Assembly: GCA_964237235.1 (NCBI GenBank)
Contig: CAXSGY010000007.1
Location: 1 to 64,000 of the forward strand
Direction of reading: 5' to 3'
Origin: GCA-002050365 sp964237235
Lineage (GTDB): Bacteria; Acidobacteriota; Blastocatellia; Pyrinomonadales; Pyrinomonadaceae
DNA length: 64,000 nt
The number at the start of each line of letters is the position of its first letter. Position 1 is the stretch's first letter. A program made the translations under genes and the position numbers. Below the pieces are notes generated by a model, which was given only the letters and a program-made list of their open reading frames with translations, ran no database searches and was not told the DNA's origin. This document shows, in pieces, positions 15,755 through 24,720 of the stretch.

Positions 15755-16987
15755 ATGCCAACATACGCCTTCAAAGGTCGCAACCGTCTGAACGAAATGG
15801 TTTCGGGCGAAAAAGAAGCCGCCAGCCAGGACGAACTTCGCACGTTACTGCGCCGCGAACAAATCGTGATGACGCAAGCCTCGGAAAAGGGACGCGAAAT
15901 CAGCCTGCCGAAGCTCGGCAGAAAAAAGAAAGTCGGCGCGAAGGAATTAGCCGTTTTCACGCGCCAGTTTTCGGTGATGATTGACGCAGGTCTGCCGCTC
16001 GTCTCGTGCCTCGACATTCTGGCTGAACAGCAGAAAAACGTCTTTTTCAAAGAAGTTCTGCATCAGGTTCGCCAAAACGTCGAAGAAGGCGCGACGCTCG
16101 CCGCTTCCTTAGAAAAACATCCGAAGGTTTTCGACAATCTTTACACGAATATGGTCGAAGCCGGCGAAACGGGCGGTGTGCTTGATTTGATTTTGCAGCG
16201 TTTGGCGACTTTAATCGAAAAAATCGTCAAGCTAAAGCGCAGCATTATTTCGGCTTCGATTTACCCGTCGGCGGTCATCGTCGTCGCGGTCGCGGCGGTC
16301 GCGGTCATTATGGTCGTCGTCATTCCGCAGTTCGAGCAAATCTTTCTCGGATTGTTAGGACCGGGCGAAGCTCTGCCTTTGCCGACGCGCATCGTGATGG
16401 GCATCAGCGGATTTCTCGCCGGTTGGGGCGGTCTGGCTTTGCTCGTGGCTATTATCAGCGGGTCGGTCGGAACGAATTTTTACTATAAAACACCGAAAGG
16501 CAGGCACGTTATTGACGGATTGCTGTTAAAGATGCCGATTTTTGGAAGCATTTTGCGAAAAATCGCCGTCGCCCGCTTCGCGCGAATTCTTTCGACGCTT
16601 TTGTCTTCGGGCGTGCCGATTCTGCAATCGCTCGACATTACGGCGAAAACCGCTGGCAACGTCATCATCGAAGACGCGATTTTAAAGGTTCGCGCCGGTG
16701 TCGAACGCGGCGAAAGTTTTGTCGAACCGTTAAAGGCAACCGACGTTTTCCCGCATATGGTCGGACAAATGATCGGAGTCGGCGAACAAACGGGCGCGCT
16801 CGACGCGATGCTCGGCAAAATCGCCGATTTCTACGAAGACGAAGTTGATTCGGCAATCGCCGATTTGCTGGCGATGATTGAACCGGTTTTAATCGCGTTT
16901 TTGGGCGTAACCATCGGTTCAATCGTCATCTCGATGTATCTGCCGCTGTTCACGCTGATCGGCAAACTCGCCGGCGGCGCGAAATAA
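15755..16987 (+). CDS. pilC: Type IV pilus inner-membrane platform PilC
   Basis: The polytopic GspF/PilC protein that couples PilB/PilT to the pilus base in the inner membrane. 410 residues, normal length. The N-terminal GspF domain (about 70-190) has FTRQFSVMIDAGLPLVSCLDIL. The second copy (about 275-400) has FARILSTLLSSGVPILQSLDI. Membrane helices are visible at about 167-190 (AVIVVAVAAVAVIMVVVI), 210-235 and near the C-terminus (LIAFLGVTIGSIVISMYLPLF). The start follows GGAG. It closes the pil unit. Confidence 0.93.
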   Translation: MPTYAFKGRNRLNEMVSGEKEAASQDELRTLLRREQIVMTQASEKGREISLPKLGRKKKVGAKELAVFTRQFSVMIDAGLPLVSCLDILAEQQKNVFFKEVLHQVRQNVEEGATLAASLEKHPKVFDNLYTNMVEAGETGGVLDLILQRLATLIEKIVKLKRSIISASIYPSAVIVVAVAAVAVIMVVVIPQFEQIFLGLLGPGEALPLPTRIVMGISGFLAGWGGLALLVAIISGSVGTNFYYKTPKGRHVIDGLLLKMPIFGSILRKIAVARFARILSTLLSSGVPILQSLDITAKTAGNVIIEDAILKVRAGVERGESFVEPLKATDVFPHMVGQMIGVGEQTGALDAMLGKIADFYEDEVDSAIADLLAMIEPVLIAFLGVTIGSIVISMYLPLFTLIGKLAGGAK

Positions 16988-17092
16988 CTGCAAGGTTATT
17001 TGTAAAAAGGGAATAAAGTCTGACAATAGAGAATAAAGTCTGACAATAAAATTCTTTGGAGTCCTGACTTCTTAACAAAGTTTTATACAAAA

Positions 17093-17129
17093 AAGCAAGG
17101 ATGATTATTTGAATAGATCATCCTTGCTT
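17093..17129 (+). terminator. Hairpin terminator downstream of pilC
   Basis: AAGCAAGGATGAT (17093-17105) pairs exactly with ATCATCCTTGCTT (17117-17129) around an 11-nt loop, followed by a short T-rich stretch. It probably terminates the pil transcript. Confidence 0.7.
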
Positions 17130-17340
17130 CTTTGTTGGAAAAATAATATCAGAAATTAATAGAGTTTTTTACATTGATGAAGGGATTCTTCAATTGCCCT
17201 CTGAACCTTCTCAGAATCATCAGATGTTTGATTATTGAGAACTGCTCTGTTTTTGAATTGGTTAATCGAAGGAATCTTTTTTCTTTAATATATTTTTCAG
17301 CAGTCCACTGGCGGACACCTCTGTTAATTATTATATGTTA

Positions 17341-17450
17341 AAACTTATTGGCACGAGTTCTCAACTTTATTAGCATAAAAATTGGCGAATCTTTATACGA
17401 TGTTTGACGCAGTTTCCGGCTTTGACAAAATAGCAGTAAAAACTGCCTTT
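17341..17450. repeat. Diverged repeat, copy A
   Basis: This segment aligns without large gaps to 22795-22904 at roughly two thirds identity by eye (for example TTTATTAGCATAAAAATTGGCGAAT against TTTATTAACATAAGAATTGACGAAT in shorter words). The two copies lie in the same orientation 5454 bp apart and bracket the redox gene cluster. Confidence 0.55.
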
Positions 17451-17539
17451 AGTGTAGTCCTTCGCTAAATCTGTAACTTTAATTTATGCATTCAGCAGCC
17501 GGTTTGCCATTATAAACATTCTCTGACCAGCTCGCGGCT

Positions 17540-18507
17540 TCAATTCGCCTGCTTGATTTCCAAAACGAGTTTGCCGCGAACGTGTCCGGTTTCGCTTTCC
17601 CTGTGCGCGTCGGCAACCTGTTCTAACGGAAATACTTGACTGATAAAAACTTTAACTTTGCCTTCATCAATCAACCGCGCAATCTCTTCCAGCCAATCCC
17701 GCCTGCTTTGCACGAAAGTGAGTTCGCCTTTCGCATTCTTTTTTGCCAGTGCCTGCGTCACCTCTTCGTTGAACGGCAGATCTACGTTTGCGCTGACCAG
17801 TGTGCGCCGCCGTCCTTCAGCACATTCACAAATCTGAGCCGCTCGCTGTTGTCACGAAGCGGCGAAGCGTCAAAGACGACATCGATGTCGCGCGCCAAAT
17901 CCTCAAAGTTCTGAGTTTTATAATCAATCACTTGATCGGCACCGAGTTGTTTCAGGTAATCAAGGTTCGATGTTGAAGCAATGCCGATGACAAACGCGCC
18001 TTTGGCTTTGGCAAACTGGACGGCGAAGCTCCCGACACCGCCCGTCGCGCCCTGAATCAAAATGCGCTGCCCTGACTGCAGCTTTCCGCATTCAAAAAGA
18101 CTGGTCCAGGCGGTCAGTGCCGCCAGCGGAACTCCGGCAGACTCGTTAAAGCCGATGCTTTTAGGTTTTAAGGCGAATTGACCGGCTTTTGCCGCGCAAT
18201 ACTCAGCGTAGCTGCCGTCGCCGGGAAAATTAGGAACGCCATACACCTCATCTCCTTTCTTGAATCCGGCGACATCGCTGCCTGTTTCTTCGATAATGCC
18301 TGCCGCATCCCAACCTAAGGTCATCGGCAATTTTAACAAAGGTTTTAAAAAGTCATTCCCGCCGCTGCGAATGACGCAATCGACAGGGTTAACGCCGCTG
18401 GCATAAAGTTTCACTAAAACTTCATCAGGCGCGGGAACGGGACGTTCGATGTCCTCTAATTTCATCACATCCGTTCCGCCGAATTCATTGATTCTGATTG
18501 CTTTCAT
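17540..18507 (-). pseudogene. Frameshifted NADP-dependent MDR oxidoreductase
   Basis: A zinc-free medium-chain dehydrogenase/reductase of the quinone-oxidoreductase type, split into two frames. The first 241 codons (18507 down to 17782) carry the GroES-like N-domain and Rossmann motif GATGGVGSFAVQFAKAKG. They end abnormally after LKDGGAHWSAQT. The other frame continues with TLVSANVDLPFNEE and then the C-terminal 73 residues ending in GKLVLEIKQAN. The shift lies at about 17806-17811, where the minus strand reads GGCGGCGC; one base missing or a GC pair duplicated would explain it. Either a real inactivation or a sequencing error is possible. A close paralogue at 18671 is intact. Confidence 0.75.
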
Positions 18508-18670
18508 AATACTCCTTACTAATTTATCCGCCGAATGAAATCTGAATTTCTATTTGATGATAGACAAACTTTTATCTTCAAAGTCAGCCGAATTTCCGAC
18601 AGCTGCAGCCGAAATGAACAATTCCGCCGCCCGGCTAATTGTTTCAAACGAATTTATCTTCTTTAATATT

Positions 18671-19591
18671 TTAATCTTCGACCATTAAAATGATTTTGCC
18701 GTCGGCGTGTCCGCTTTCTGAAAGTTCGAGTGCTTTTTTCACTTCCGCGAGCGGAAACGTTGTGTCAATCCGCGCTTTTAATTTTCCGGTTTTAACCAAT
18801 TCGCTGATCGCTTTTAATTCTTCCGCGTTCGGTTTGCAAAAAACGCGGGCGGATTTGATGCCGAATTCCCTGGCTTTTTCTTCGTCCGGAAACGCGACCG
18901 ACGTGACCAAAAAGCCGCCTTTTTTCAAAGTTTGGAATGCTTTTTCAAAAGTGTCGCCGCCAACTGTATCGAAGACAACATCAACGTCTGTGACAATCTC
19001 TTCAAAGTTTTGTTTCGTGTAATCAATGAACTCGTCCGCGCCCAAACCGCGAACGAACTTTTCATTGCGTCCCGAAGCCGTGCCGATGACGTATGCGCCT
19101 TTCGCTTTGGCGAATTGAACTGCCAGCGAACCGACTCCGCCCGATGCGCCGGTGATCAGGATTTTTTGCCCGTTGCTCAAATTCGCTAAATCGAAAATCG
19201 CCTGCCACGCGGTCAAACCGCCGAGCGGAATTGCCGCCGCGTGTTCAAAATCTATACTTTCGGGTTTGGGCGCAATGTCGCTCGTTTTGGCAACGACGTA
19301 TTCGGCGAAACCGCCAACTTTTACCATACCGTAAATCGCATCGCCCGCTTTGAAATCTGTCACATCCTCGCCGATTTTTTCAATCGTTCCGGCAATCTCG
19401 CCGCCGAGCATAACCGGCAATTTCAGCCCCATTCTTTCGCCCGCGCCGCTTCTGATTTTCCAGTCAACCGGATTCACGCCCGCCGTCTGCACTTTCACCA
19501 AAACTTCGCCCGCCTGTGGTTCGGGACGAGTCGCATCCGTGTAATTGACGACATCATTACCGCCGTATTCGTTAATTAATATTGCTTTCAT
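18671..19591 (-). CDS. NADP-dependent MDR oxidoreductase (quinone reductase type)
   Basis: A 306-residue cytosolic reductase expected to reduce quinones or alpha,beta-unsaturated carbonyls with NADPH. The start at 19591 follows AAAGGAA; a 16-codon upstream extension is not family-like. The N-terminal GroES-like domain has MKAILINEYGGNDVV and AGVNPVDWKIRSGAGER. The Rossmann fold has ITGASGGVGSLAVQFAKAKG with AxxGxxG pattern. No structural or catalytic zinc cysteines are present, as expected for this subfamily. It lies in a same-strand series with the frameshifted paralogue, an aldo/keto reductase and an SDR, together resembling a reactive-carbonyl detoxification group. Confidence 0.88.
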   Translation of the reverse strand: MKAILINEYGGNDVVNYTDATRPEPQAGEVLVKVQTAGVNPVDWKIRSGAGERMGLKLPVMLGGEIAGTIEKIGEDVTDFKAGDAIYGMVKVGGFAEYVVAKTSDIAPKPESIDFEHAAAIPLGGLTAWQAIFDLANLSNGQKILITGASGGVGSLAVQFAKAKGAYVIGTASGRNEKFVRGLGADEFIDYTKQNFEEIVTDVDVVFDTVGGDTFEKAFQTLKKGGFLVTSVAFPDEEKAREFGIKSARVFCKPNAEELKAISELVKTGKLKARIDTTFPLAEVKKALELSESGHADGKIILMVED

Positions 19592-19764
19592 TTTTTTTCC
19601 TTTAGGTTGCTTCGGTCGCTTTTGCAGATTGCTTTTCACTATGACGGATTAGCCGTTTACCTGATAAAAAACCGATTCTCAACGGAAGATCCTGGTTTTT
19701 GCACATTTTAACTTCTGTTTGAAAACTTCAACGGCTATCGCATAATTGTCAAACTGAATATGAG

Positions 19765-20646
19765 CTATCGGCTTGCGCCGACAGAGTTCAGTTCATCAAT
19801 CGTTTCCGGCGGGATTTGCAGTTCAGCAGCTTTGATGTTTTCCCGGAGATGTTCGACACTCGACGTGCCGGGAATCAACAAAATATTCGGCGAGTGCTGG
19901 AGTAGCCAAGCGAGTGCCACCTGCATCGGCGTGGCTTCGAGTTTTGCGGCTACTTCGGAAAGCGTCGAAGATTGTAGTGGCGTAAATCCGCCGAGCGGGA
20001 AAAACGGCACGTAGGCAATGCCTTCTGCGGCAAGCTCGTCAATTAACGCATCGTCTTCACGGTGCGCCAGATTATATTGATTTTGAACACAGACGATTTC
20101 CGCAATCCCGCGCGCCTCGGCGATTTGCCGGGCTGTCACGTTACTGAGTCCGATGTGGCGAATCAGCCCTTGTCGCTGAAGCTCGGCGAGCGAGGTCAGC
20201 GGTTCTTCGATTGAACCTTCGCCCGGACCGTGACCGCTTCCCATAAACCGCAAGTTGACAACCTCCAGCGCGTCGAGTCCGAGATGACGAAGATTGTCGT
20301 GAACCGCGTTTCTCAATTCGTTGGGGTTCATCGCCGGATTCCACGAAGCGTCCGCGCCGCGCGCCGCGCCGACCTTGGTGACGATCACTAAATCTTCCGG
20401 GTATGGATTTAATGCTTCGCGGATTAACTGGTTGGTGACGTGCGGTCCGTAGTAATCGCTCGTGTCAATGTGGTTGATGCCGAGCGCGACCGCCTCGCGC
20501 AGCACGGCAATCGCGCCGTCTCGATTCTTCGGCGGTCCGAACACGCCCGGTCCGGCAAGCTGCATCGCGCCGTAACCGATGCGGCTTAACGTCAAAGATG
20601 TTTTCGGCAAAGTAAACTCGCCGCCCAAATTCGTATTCTCAATCAT
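19765..20646 (-). CDS. Aldo/keto reductase
   Basis: A 293-residue NADPH-dependent TIM-barrel oxidoreductase. The catalytic Asp and Tyr are in GINHIDTSDYYGPH, and Lys in DLVIVTKVGA. The usual catalytic His position is in a VVNLRFMGSG strand instead of the common LxHxP, as in the YdbC-like subgroup, so the tetrad is not fully canonical. A phosphate-binding LIPGTSSVEHLREN near the C-terminus fits NADP. The substrate is unknown. It is on the same strand as the SDR upstream and MDR genes downstream. Confidence 0.88.
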   Translation of the reverse strand: MIENTNLGGEFTLPKTSLTLSRIGYGAMQLAGPGVFGPPKNRDGAIAVLREAVALGINHIDTSDYYGPHVTNQLIREALNPYPEDLVIVTKVGAARGADASWNPAMNPNELRNAVHDNLRHLGLDALEVVNLRFMGSGHGPGEGSIEEPLTSLAELQRQGLIRHIGLSNVTARQIAEARGIAEIVCVQNQYNLAHREDDALIDELAAEGIAYVPFFPLGGFTPLQSSTLSEVAAKLEATPMQVALAWLLQHSPNILLIPGTSSVEHLRENIKAAELQIPPETIDELNSVGASR

Positions 20647-20721
20647 TTTGCTTTCTCCCTAAACAGTCTGGATTTGCTGAGCAGATTTTTATCAGTTTTC
20701 TGTTTTGTTCCTCAAACTTTA

Positions 20722-21501
20722 TTATCGTTTGGCAACTGCCTGTCCAGCCGCGATCAAGTCGTTATATTTTTTGAAGATCGCTTGATAGTTTTCATCGCCG
20801 CCGTCTGCTGAAAAACGCAGCTCGCGCACCCGGTTCACCAGAATCTCTTGCGTTTGAGGTTGTTCTTTTAAGATTTGTATCACTTCGGATATATAATCGC
20901 CGAGCGGCATCGCGCGCGGATCATTTTCTTGCGAATCGCCCGTGAGAGCCGTCTGCACATAGGGCGGTACAAGCTCGACGACTTCGACGGCGGTTTCTTT
21001 GAGCTGGTAGCGCAGGCTTTGCGTGTAGGAATGAATCGCCGCTTTGGTCGCCGAATAAGTCGGAGCCTGCGCGTTCGGCATAAAGGCGAGACCGGATGAA
21101 ACCGTCATAATAACTGCTGATTTCTGTTGCAGAAGATGCGGCAGCAGGGCGTTGGTTAGCCGGATTGGTCCCAGGATGTTCGTGGCGACCATCTCTTCTT
21201 CAAACTTGGCATCAACCACTTCGAGATAATTCTCGTAACGGCTGATGCCGGCATTATGAATGACGACATTCAGCGCGGGATATTTTTTAATTACCGAACT
21301 GGCAAGCGTTTGAATGCTTTCTAGATTCGAGACATCCGCCGTTACGGTCTGCAAGCCTTTCTGCGCGGCGCGTTCCAATTTTTCCTTTGAGCGCGCCGCG
21401 ACGATTACCTGATTTCCAAGTTTGGCGAATTCTTCCGCTAAAGCTAATCCGATGCCCGAACCGGCACCGGTGATTAAAATTGTATTTTCGGTCAATTTCA
21501 T
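20722..21501 (-). CDS. Short-chain dehydrogenase/reductase
   Basis: A 259-residue NAD(P)-dependent SDR, cytosolic. The start at 21501 follows AGGAAC with suitable spacing, and the family begins at MKLTENTILITGAGSGIG; the longer frame has no ribosome site. Cofactor motif TGAGSGIGLALAEEF, NNAG-equivalent VIHNAGISRYE, catalytic Ser in IMTVSSGLAF and YxxxK in TYSATKAAIHSYT are all present. It resembles DltE-like oxidoreductases. A consensus promoter (21540-21568) and a TetR-type operator lie directly upstream, divergent from a TetR gene, so it is likely controlled by that regulator, possibly together with the downstream reductases. Confidence 0.9.
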   Translation of the reverse strand: MKLTENTILITGAGSGIGLALAEEFAKLGNQVIVAARSKEKLERAAQKGLQTVTADVSNLESIQTLASSVIKKYPALNVVIHNAGISRYENYLEVVDAKFEEEMVATNILGPIRLTNALLPHLLQQKSAVIMTVSSGLAFMPNAQAPTYSATKAAIHSYTQSLRYQLKETAVEVVELVPPYVQTALTGDSQENDPRAMPLGDYISEVIQILKEQPQTQEILVNRVRELRFSADGGDENYQAIFKKYNDLIAAGQAVAKR

Positions 21502-21539
21502 AAATTTTGTTCCTAAATCTGATGTCTTTAATAATCCTA

Positions 21540-21568
21540 ATATTAAAAACAAACTTACAAATTGTCAA
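21540..21568 (-). promoter_or_regulatory. Consensus promoter of the SDR gene
   Basis: On the minus strand TTGACA (21568-21563), 17-bp spacer, TAATAT (21545-21540). This is a near-perfect sigma-70 promoter with a transcript start about 32-34 nt before the SDR ATG. Confidence 0.75.
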
Positions 21569-21576
21569 CTTTGTAA
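21555..21576. promoter_or_regulatory. TetR-type operator candidate
   Basis: TTACAAA (21555-21561), 8 nt, TTTGTAA (21570-21576): a perfect 7-bp inverted repeat in the divergent SDR/tetR gap. It covers the -35 box of the SDR promoter, a position suited to repression. Confidence 0.6.
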
Positions 21577-21607
21577 TTTACAAAAAAGGCAGAATGTAAG
21601 TTTTGTT

Positions 21608-21635
21608 TTGACTTTTAGTTTTGTTCTTCTAGAAT
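21608..21635 (+). promoter_or_regulatory. Promoter of the tetR gene, possibly leaderless
   Basis: TTGACT at 21608-21613, 16-bp spacer, TAGAAT at 21630-21635. The start codon is at 21642, only 7 nt after the -10 box, so the transcript would begin at or next to the AUG. No ribosome site is visible before the ATG. Confidence 0.5.
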
Positions 21636-21641
21636 GAATAT

Positions 21642-22241
21642 ATGCCGCGAACGGGTTTAACTGCCGAACAAATTAAAGAAAAAGCCATCGAGGCGACACT
21701 TGTAAAGATGCGCGAGGTCGGTTTTGAAAAGGTTCGTTTAACTGATATTGCTAAGGAATTGCGGCTGAGCCACGCCGCCCTTTATACACATTTTAAAGAC
21801 AAGTCGGAACTTCTGGACGCGGTCTCCCAAAGATGGTTGCTCAAATTGGACGAAACTTTGGAAGCTGTCTGCCGGAAACGAAAAGACCCGTGCGCGAAGA
21901 TCCACAATTGGGCGTTAACGATTCACCGGGCGAAACTCGAAAAAGTGCGCCTTGACCCGGAACTTTATAACGCTTTCGATCTGGCATCGCAGCAACTAAA
22001 GCCCTTCGTCAAACTTCATCTGGGAAATTTGCACCGGCAGCTTCTGGGCTTGGTCAACGAGGCGATTGTCAAAAAACGACTGAATGATGCCGACCCGGAG
22101 GCGATGACGAAAATCATCATTTCGGCGGTGATGGCATTCCATCATCCGCGGCTGGTCGCTCATTACATTGACGAGCAGCGCGAACCGCTGCTGCATCAAG
22201 TAATTGACAGCGTTCTCAAGGGACTGAATCTCAAAGAGTAA
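21642..22241 (+). CDS. TetR/AcrR family transcriptional regulator
   Basis: A 199-residue repressor-type DNA-binding protein. The N-terminal HTH (about 10-58) shows KAIEATLVKMREVGFEKVRLTDIAKELRLSHAALYTHFKDKSELLDAV in overlapping pieces: helix, recognition helix LSHAALYTHF, and the usual DKSEL after it. The C-terminal ligand domain (70-199) is helical and specific to its inducer, unknown here. It is divergent from the SDR gene with a palindrome in between (21555-21576), the standard layout for autoregulation and control of the neighbour. An electrophile or aldehyde inducer would fit the nearby reductases; this is inference. Confidence 0.9.
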   Translation: MPRTGLTAEQIKEKAIEATLVKMREVGFEKVRLTDIAKELRLSHAALYTHFKDKSELLDAVSQRWLLKLDETLEAVCRKRKDPCAKIHNWALTIHRAKLEKVRLDPELYNAFDLASQQLKPFVKLHLGNLHRQLLGLVNEAIVKKRLNDADPEAMTKIIISAVMAFHHPRLVAHYIDEQREPLLHQVIDSVLKGLNLKE

Positions 22242-22942
22242 ATGAAAATTGCCTTTCAACCTTATTGGATGGAGTAACTAAACCGTCTAATTTATTCCGC
22301 AAAAATTTGTACTTTTCCAACATTCTTCGATAAATGAAAAGGTAGAAACTTGTCTTTAATTTCTGAAATGGAAAAGTGTCCGAAAAAAGCGGGTTTTGGA
22401 CACCTTCTAAATCAAGAATTCTTGATCATTATTTGAAATGATTTGAGACCCTCAAACATTAAGTACTAAGCTGAAATCCATTAATAAAATTTTGTTTGTT
22501 GACTGTTTATGCAGGAACTAACAACAACTTATAAATCCACAATAACACCTTATAAATAAATTTACGTTATGGTTATCTATTGGTGAAAGATGTGTGCTTT
22601 GGTGAATTGTTCAGAATGATATGAGAAAAATAATGCCGACAAAATCGGGGTTGATTTTGAAAATGAGCTGATTAAACGCTTAAATTATTTGCCCGAAATC
22701 GAATGCGGTAATAGTGCGTTAAGAGGACTTAGTGCAATTCATTTTCCATTGGGAGACGACCTCAAAATATATGCAGACTAATGCCGAAATGTTGAAACTT
22801 GTTGATGCCGATTTCCAGTTTTATTAACATAAGAATTGACGAATGTTTGAACTGTGTTTAACACAGTTTTCAACTTTAATAAAACGGCGCAAAAAAGCCG
22901 CAACTTAGAATCAACAACTTACGAGCGGTTCAGTCACCCAAC
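22242..22942. other. Decayed intergenic region
   Basis: About 700 nt with no supportable gene. It contains a GTGTCC/GGACAC hairpin (22376-22403), a short remnant open stretch on the plus strand (about 22636-22783) ending in a stop that I cannot assign, and repeat copy B at 22795-22904. An IS256-type transposase fragment follows directly, so it is likely the debris of insertions. Confidence 0.5.
22795..22904. repeat. Diverged repeat, copy B
   Basis: This is the partner of 17341-17450, same orientation. It includes TGTGTTTAACACAG, an imperfect palindrome, and ends about 40 nt before the transposase remnant. Confidence 0.55.
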
Positions 22943-23266
22943 TTACTGGCGCGCTACGGAATCCACATCTTTCTGTGTTTTGGTAACTTCAGCGATAGGT
23001 GTATTTAGAAGAAGGAGACCGGATTTTACGCAATCAACTCTGGTGCGAAATCCAGTCGTTTTCTGCAAAACGTCAAACAAAAAATGTCCGACCGGATACA
23101 CGGTGCAGAGTCGAACCTGTATTTCCGGGAAGATCGCTTCAATGGCTTCGGGAAAACCTTTCAGACCATCCACGCAGGCGATTGATTTTATTACTGTACG
23201 CCGCGATTCTTCGGTTCCGTAAAGACTTGCATACGGAACTTTGCGCCTTCGATGTCGGCTGCCCAA
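22943..23266 (-). pseudogene. IS256-type (mutator) transposase fragment
   Basis: About 107 codons that contain ACVDGLKGFPEAIEAIFPE followed by VRLCTVYPVGHF. This is the hallmark of IS256-family DDE transposases around the second catalytic Asp (DGLKGFPEAI). The full protein is near 400 residues, so both ends are missing, and the sequence after the hallmark has drifted from the family (the usual His-x-x-Arg region is altered). No terminal inverted repeats are recognisable. It is a dead remnant next to the redox island. Confidence 0.75.
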
Positions 23267-23300
23267 ATTCCGAATGGCTGACTACTCATTTTACCGCAAA

Positions 23301-23942
23301 TTACTTTTTGTTTTCGTCGGTGCCGCCCGGAAAGGAAAGTTTGACCGCAACATCGAGCCAGCGTTTTTGAACTTCCACATAATTATTAACAGCTTGCCCG
23401 GCGAAATCCGCTAAAGCGGCGACCGGCGATGAATTGTCAATTTTTAAGGTGTCTTTCAACGCATTGACGAGCTGCATATTTTGTTGCGTAACAAAATCGA
23501 GCCACGAATTACGCATCTTGACGAGCGATTCGATGCCCTGGTTTGAATTCTTGACTGCGGATTGGTGATCCGGCACCGAAAAATCGGCGTTTGATTTAAC
23601 CGACCGGAGAATTTGCTCGCTTTGTTGAACGGCGATTTCAGACCATCGTTTCTGCGCTTCGATAAAGCCTTCGATGCCTTGTTTGACCCAATCCGATAAA
23701 GCCTCGGTCGGCGCGTTCTGCCGCATTTCAGACATTTTATTAACGGTTTCGACCAGCAGCGCGTTTTGTCGAGCGGCGTTTTCAAACCACGTTTTCTGCG
23801 CTTCGACGAGTTGGTCTAAAACATTTTGAGCGTAATCGGCGGGAAGCGGATCTTCCGGGTTTGCCTGCCTGGAAGTCGTTTGTTTTTTTGCCTTTCCGGT
23901 CGTTCCGGCAGGTTTTTGTTTGCCGGATTTTGCGTTCGCCAT
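23301..23942 (-). CDS. Phasin-like protein (large)
   Basis: A 213-residue hydrophilic, alanine- and glutamine-rich protein. A basic N-terminus (residues 1-30, GKQKPAGTTGKAKKQ) precedes amphipathic helices carrying a repeated motif: LVEAQKTWFENAARQNALLV, FIEAQKRWSEIAVQQSEQIL, LVKMRNSWLDFVTQQNMQLV and YVEVQKRWLDVAVKLSF. The four-fold xEaQKxWxxxaxxQ pattern is typical of phasin-like granule surface proteins. It is next to a second phasin-like gene and PhaR, so a role in coating polyhydroxyalkanoate or lipid granules is likely. No PHA synthase is in the window. The start has no strong alternative. Confidence 0.65.
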   Translation of the reverse strand: MANAKSGKQKPAGTTGKAKKQTTSRQANPEDPLPADYAQNVLDQLVEAQKTWFENAARQNALLVETVNKMSEMRQNAPTEALSDWVKQGIEGFIEAQKRWSEIAVQQSEQILRSVKSNADFSVPDHQSAVKNSNQGIESLVKMRNSWLDFVTQQNMQLVNALKDTLKIDNSSPVAALADFAGQAVNNYVEVQKRWLDVAVKLSFPGGTDENKK

Positions 23943-24024
23943 AAATTTTATTCTCCGCTATTTAAAATGATAAGAAGTCTGAAGTTTATTACGCTCCAGA
24001 CTTTCAAGTCAAAATATCTTTAAA

Positions 24025-24408
24025 TTATTTGGCTGACCGTTTGGCTTGCGTCGCCGCATTATCAACAATTTCCGCGCCGCCGACAATTACGTTGTCAACC
24101 GTATTTCTGACGGTCTCGCCAGCCGAATTAATCGTGCGTTCGCCGGTGTCGGCAAAAAGGCTGATCCATTGACGATTTAATTTGGAAATGGTTTCAAAAT
24201 AATTTCTCGCCACATTAACGCCGCTTTCCTGTGCGTCGAGACCGACCTGAACCATATTCCGCATATAGCCGTTGGCGACTTCCGCTGTTTTTACCGTGCC
24301 TTCAAAAACCGCCGTCGCCGTTTTTTGTGAAAGTTCAATCGTTGAATTAACGGTTTCGACAGTTTGTCCCGTAACTTCGCGCGTTGTTTGTTTTGTTTCC
24401 TGCTTCAT
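24025..24408 (-). CDS. Phasin-like protein (small)
   Basis: A 127-residue helical protein. The start at 24408 follows GGGAG; the longer open frame to 24519 lacks a ribosome site. The sequence is rich in Thr, Val, Asn and Ala in heptad-like order (TVETVNSTIELSQKTATAVF, AQESGVNVARNYFETISKLN), which is the amphipathic layout of phasins. It lies 82 nt downstream, in transcription direction upstream, of the larger phasin-like gene and is divergent from phaR. PHA-granule or lipid-body association is inferred from this company. Confidence 0.6.
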   Translation of the reverse strand: MKQETKQTTREVTGQTVETVNSTIELSQKTATAVFEGTVKTAEVANGYMRNMVQVGLDAQESGVNVARNYFETISKLNRQWISLFADTGERTINSAGETVRNTVDNVIVGGAEIVDNAATQAKRSAK

Positions 24409-24720
24409 ATTAAATAATCTCCCGAATAATTTTTCTTTTAATAATTTTGTTCGCCAATCAGTGCTTGCCGTTACCCGATTAACAATACCGATAATAAACC
24501 GGAAAAATAATCCTGTCAAGTTTTATTTCGCATTTGCGAGATAGTTTATTTTACTTCAAACTGTCAATTATTTCGATAAATACGAGCGATAAATTTCCAA
24601 AGTCTAAATATGCAGCGCGCTTTTACGCTTTTGCAATAAAATTTTGTCCGGTCGAGGTTAAGTAAAACTTTGAATAATTTTTCTGCTTATATGACGGGTT
24701 TATAGTATTCTGAATTTATT
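24409..24720. other. Divergent control region phasin / phaR
   Basis: About 310 AT-rich nt between divergent phasin-like and phaR genes. It must carry both promoters. TATAGT at about 24701 could be the phaR -10 box. PhaR proteins repress phasin genes elsewhere, so a PhaR site is expected here, but I do not see an obvious operator. Confidence 0.35.

Larger units (their letters stand above)
16988..17539. other. Intergenic region with repeats and a hairpin
   Basis: About 550 nt without a supportable gene. It has a duplicated GAATAAAGTCTGACAATA word (about 17012-17049), a terminator-like hairpin at 17093-17129, and a diverged copy of a longer repeat at 17341-17450 that is also found at 22795-22904. 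The rest is AT-rich and looks like decayed sequence. Confidence 0.5.

Noticed and set aside
22636..22783. Short open stretch that might be a gene remnant
   Set aside because: I could not match it to a family, and it has no start or ribosome site; noted as decayed sequence.
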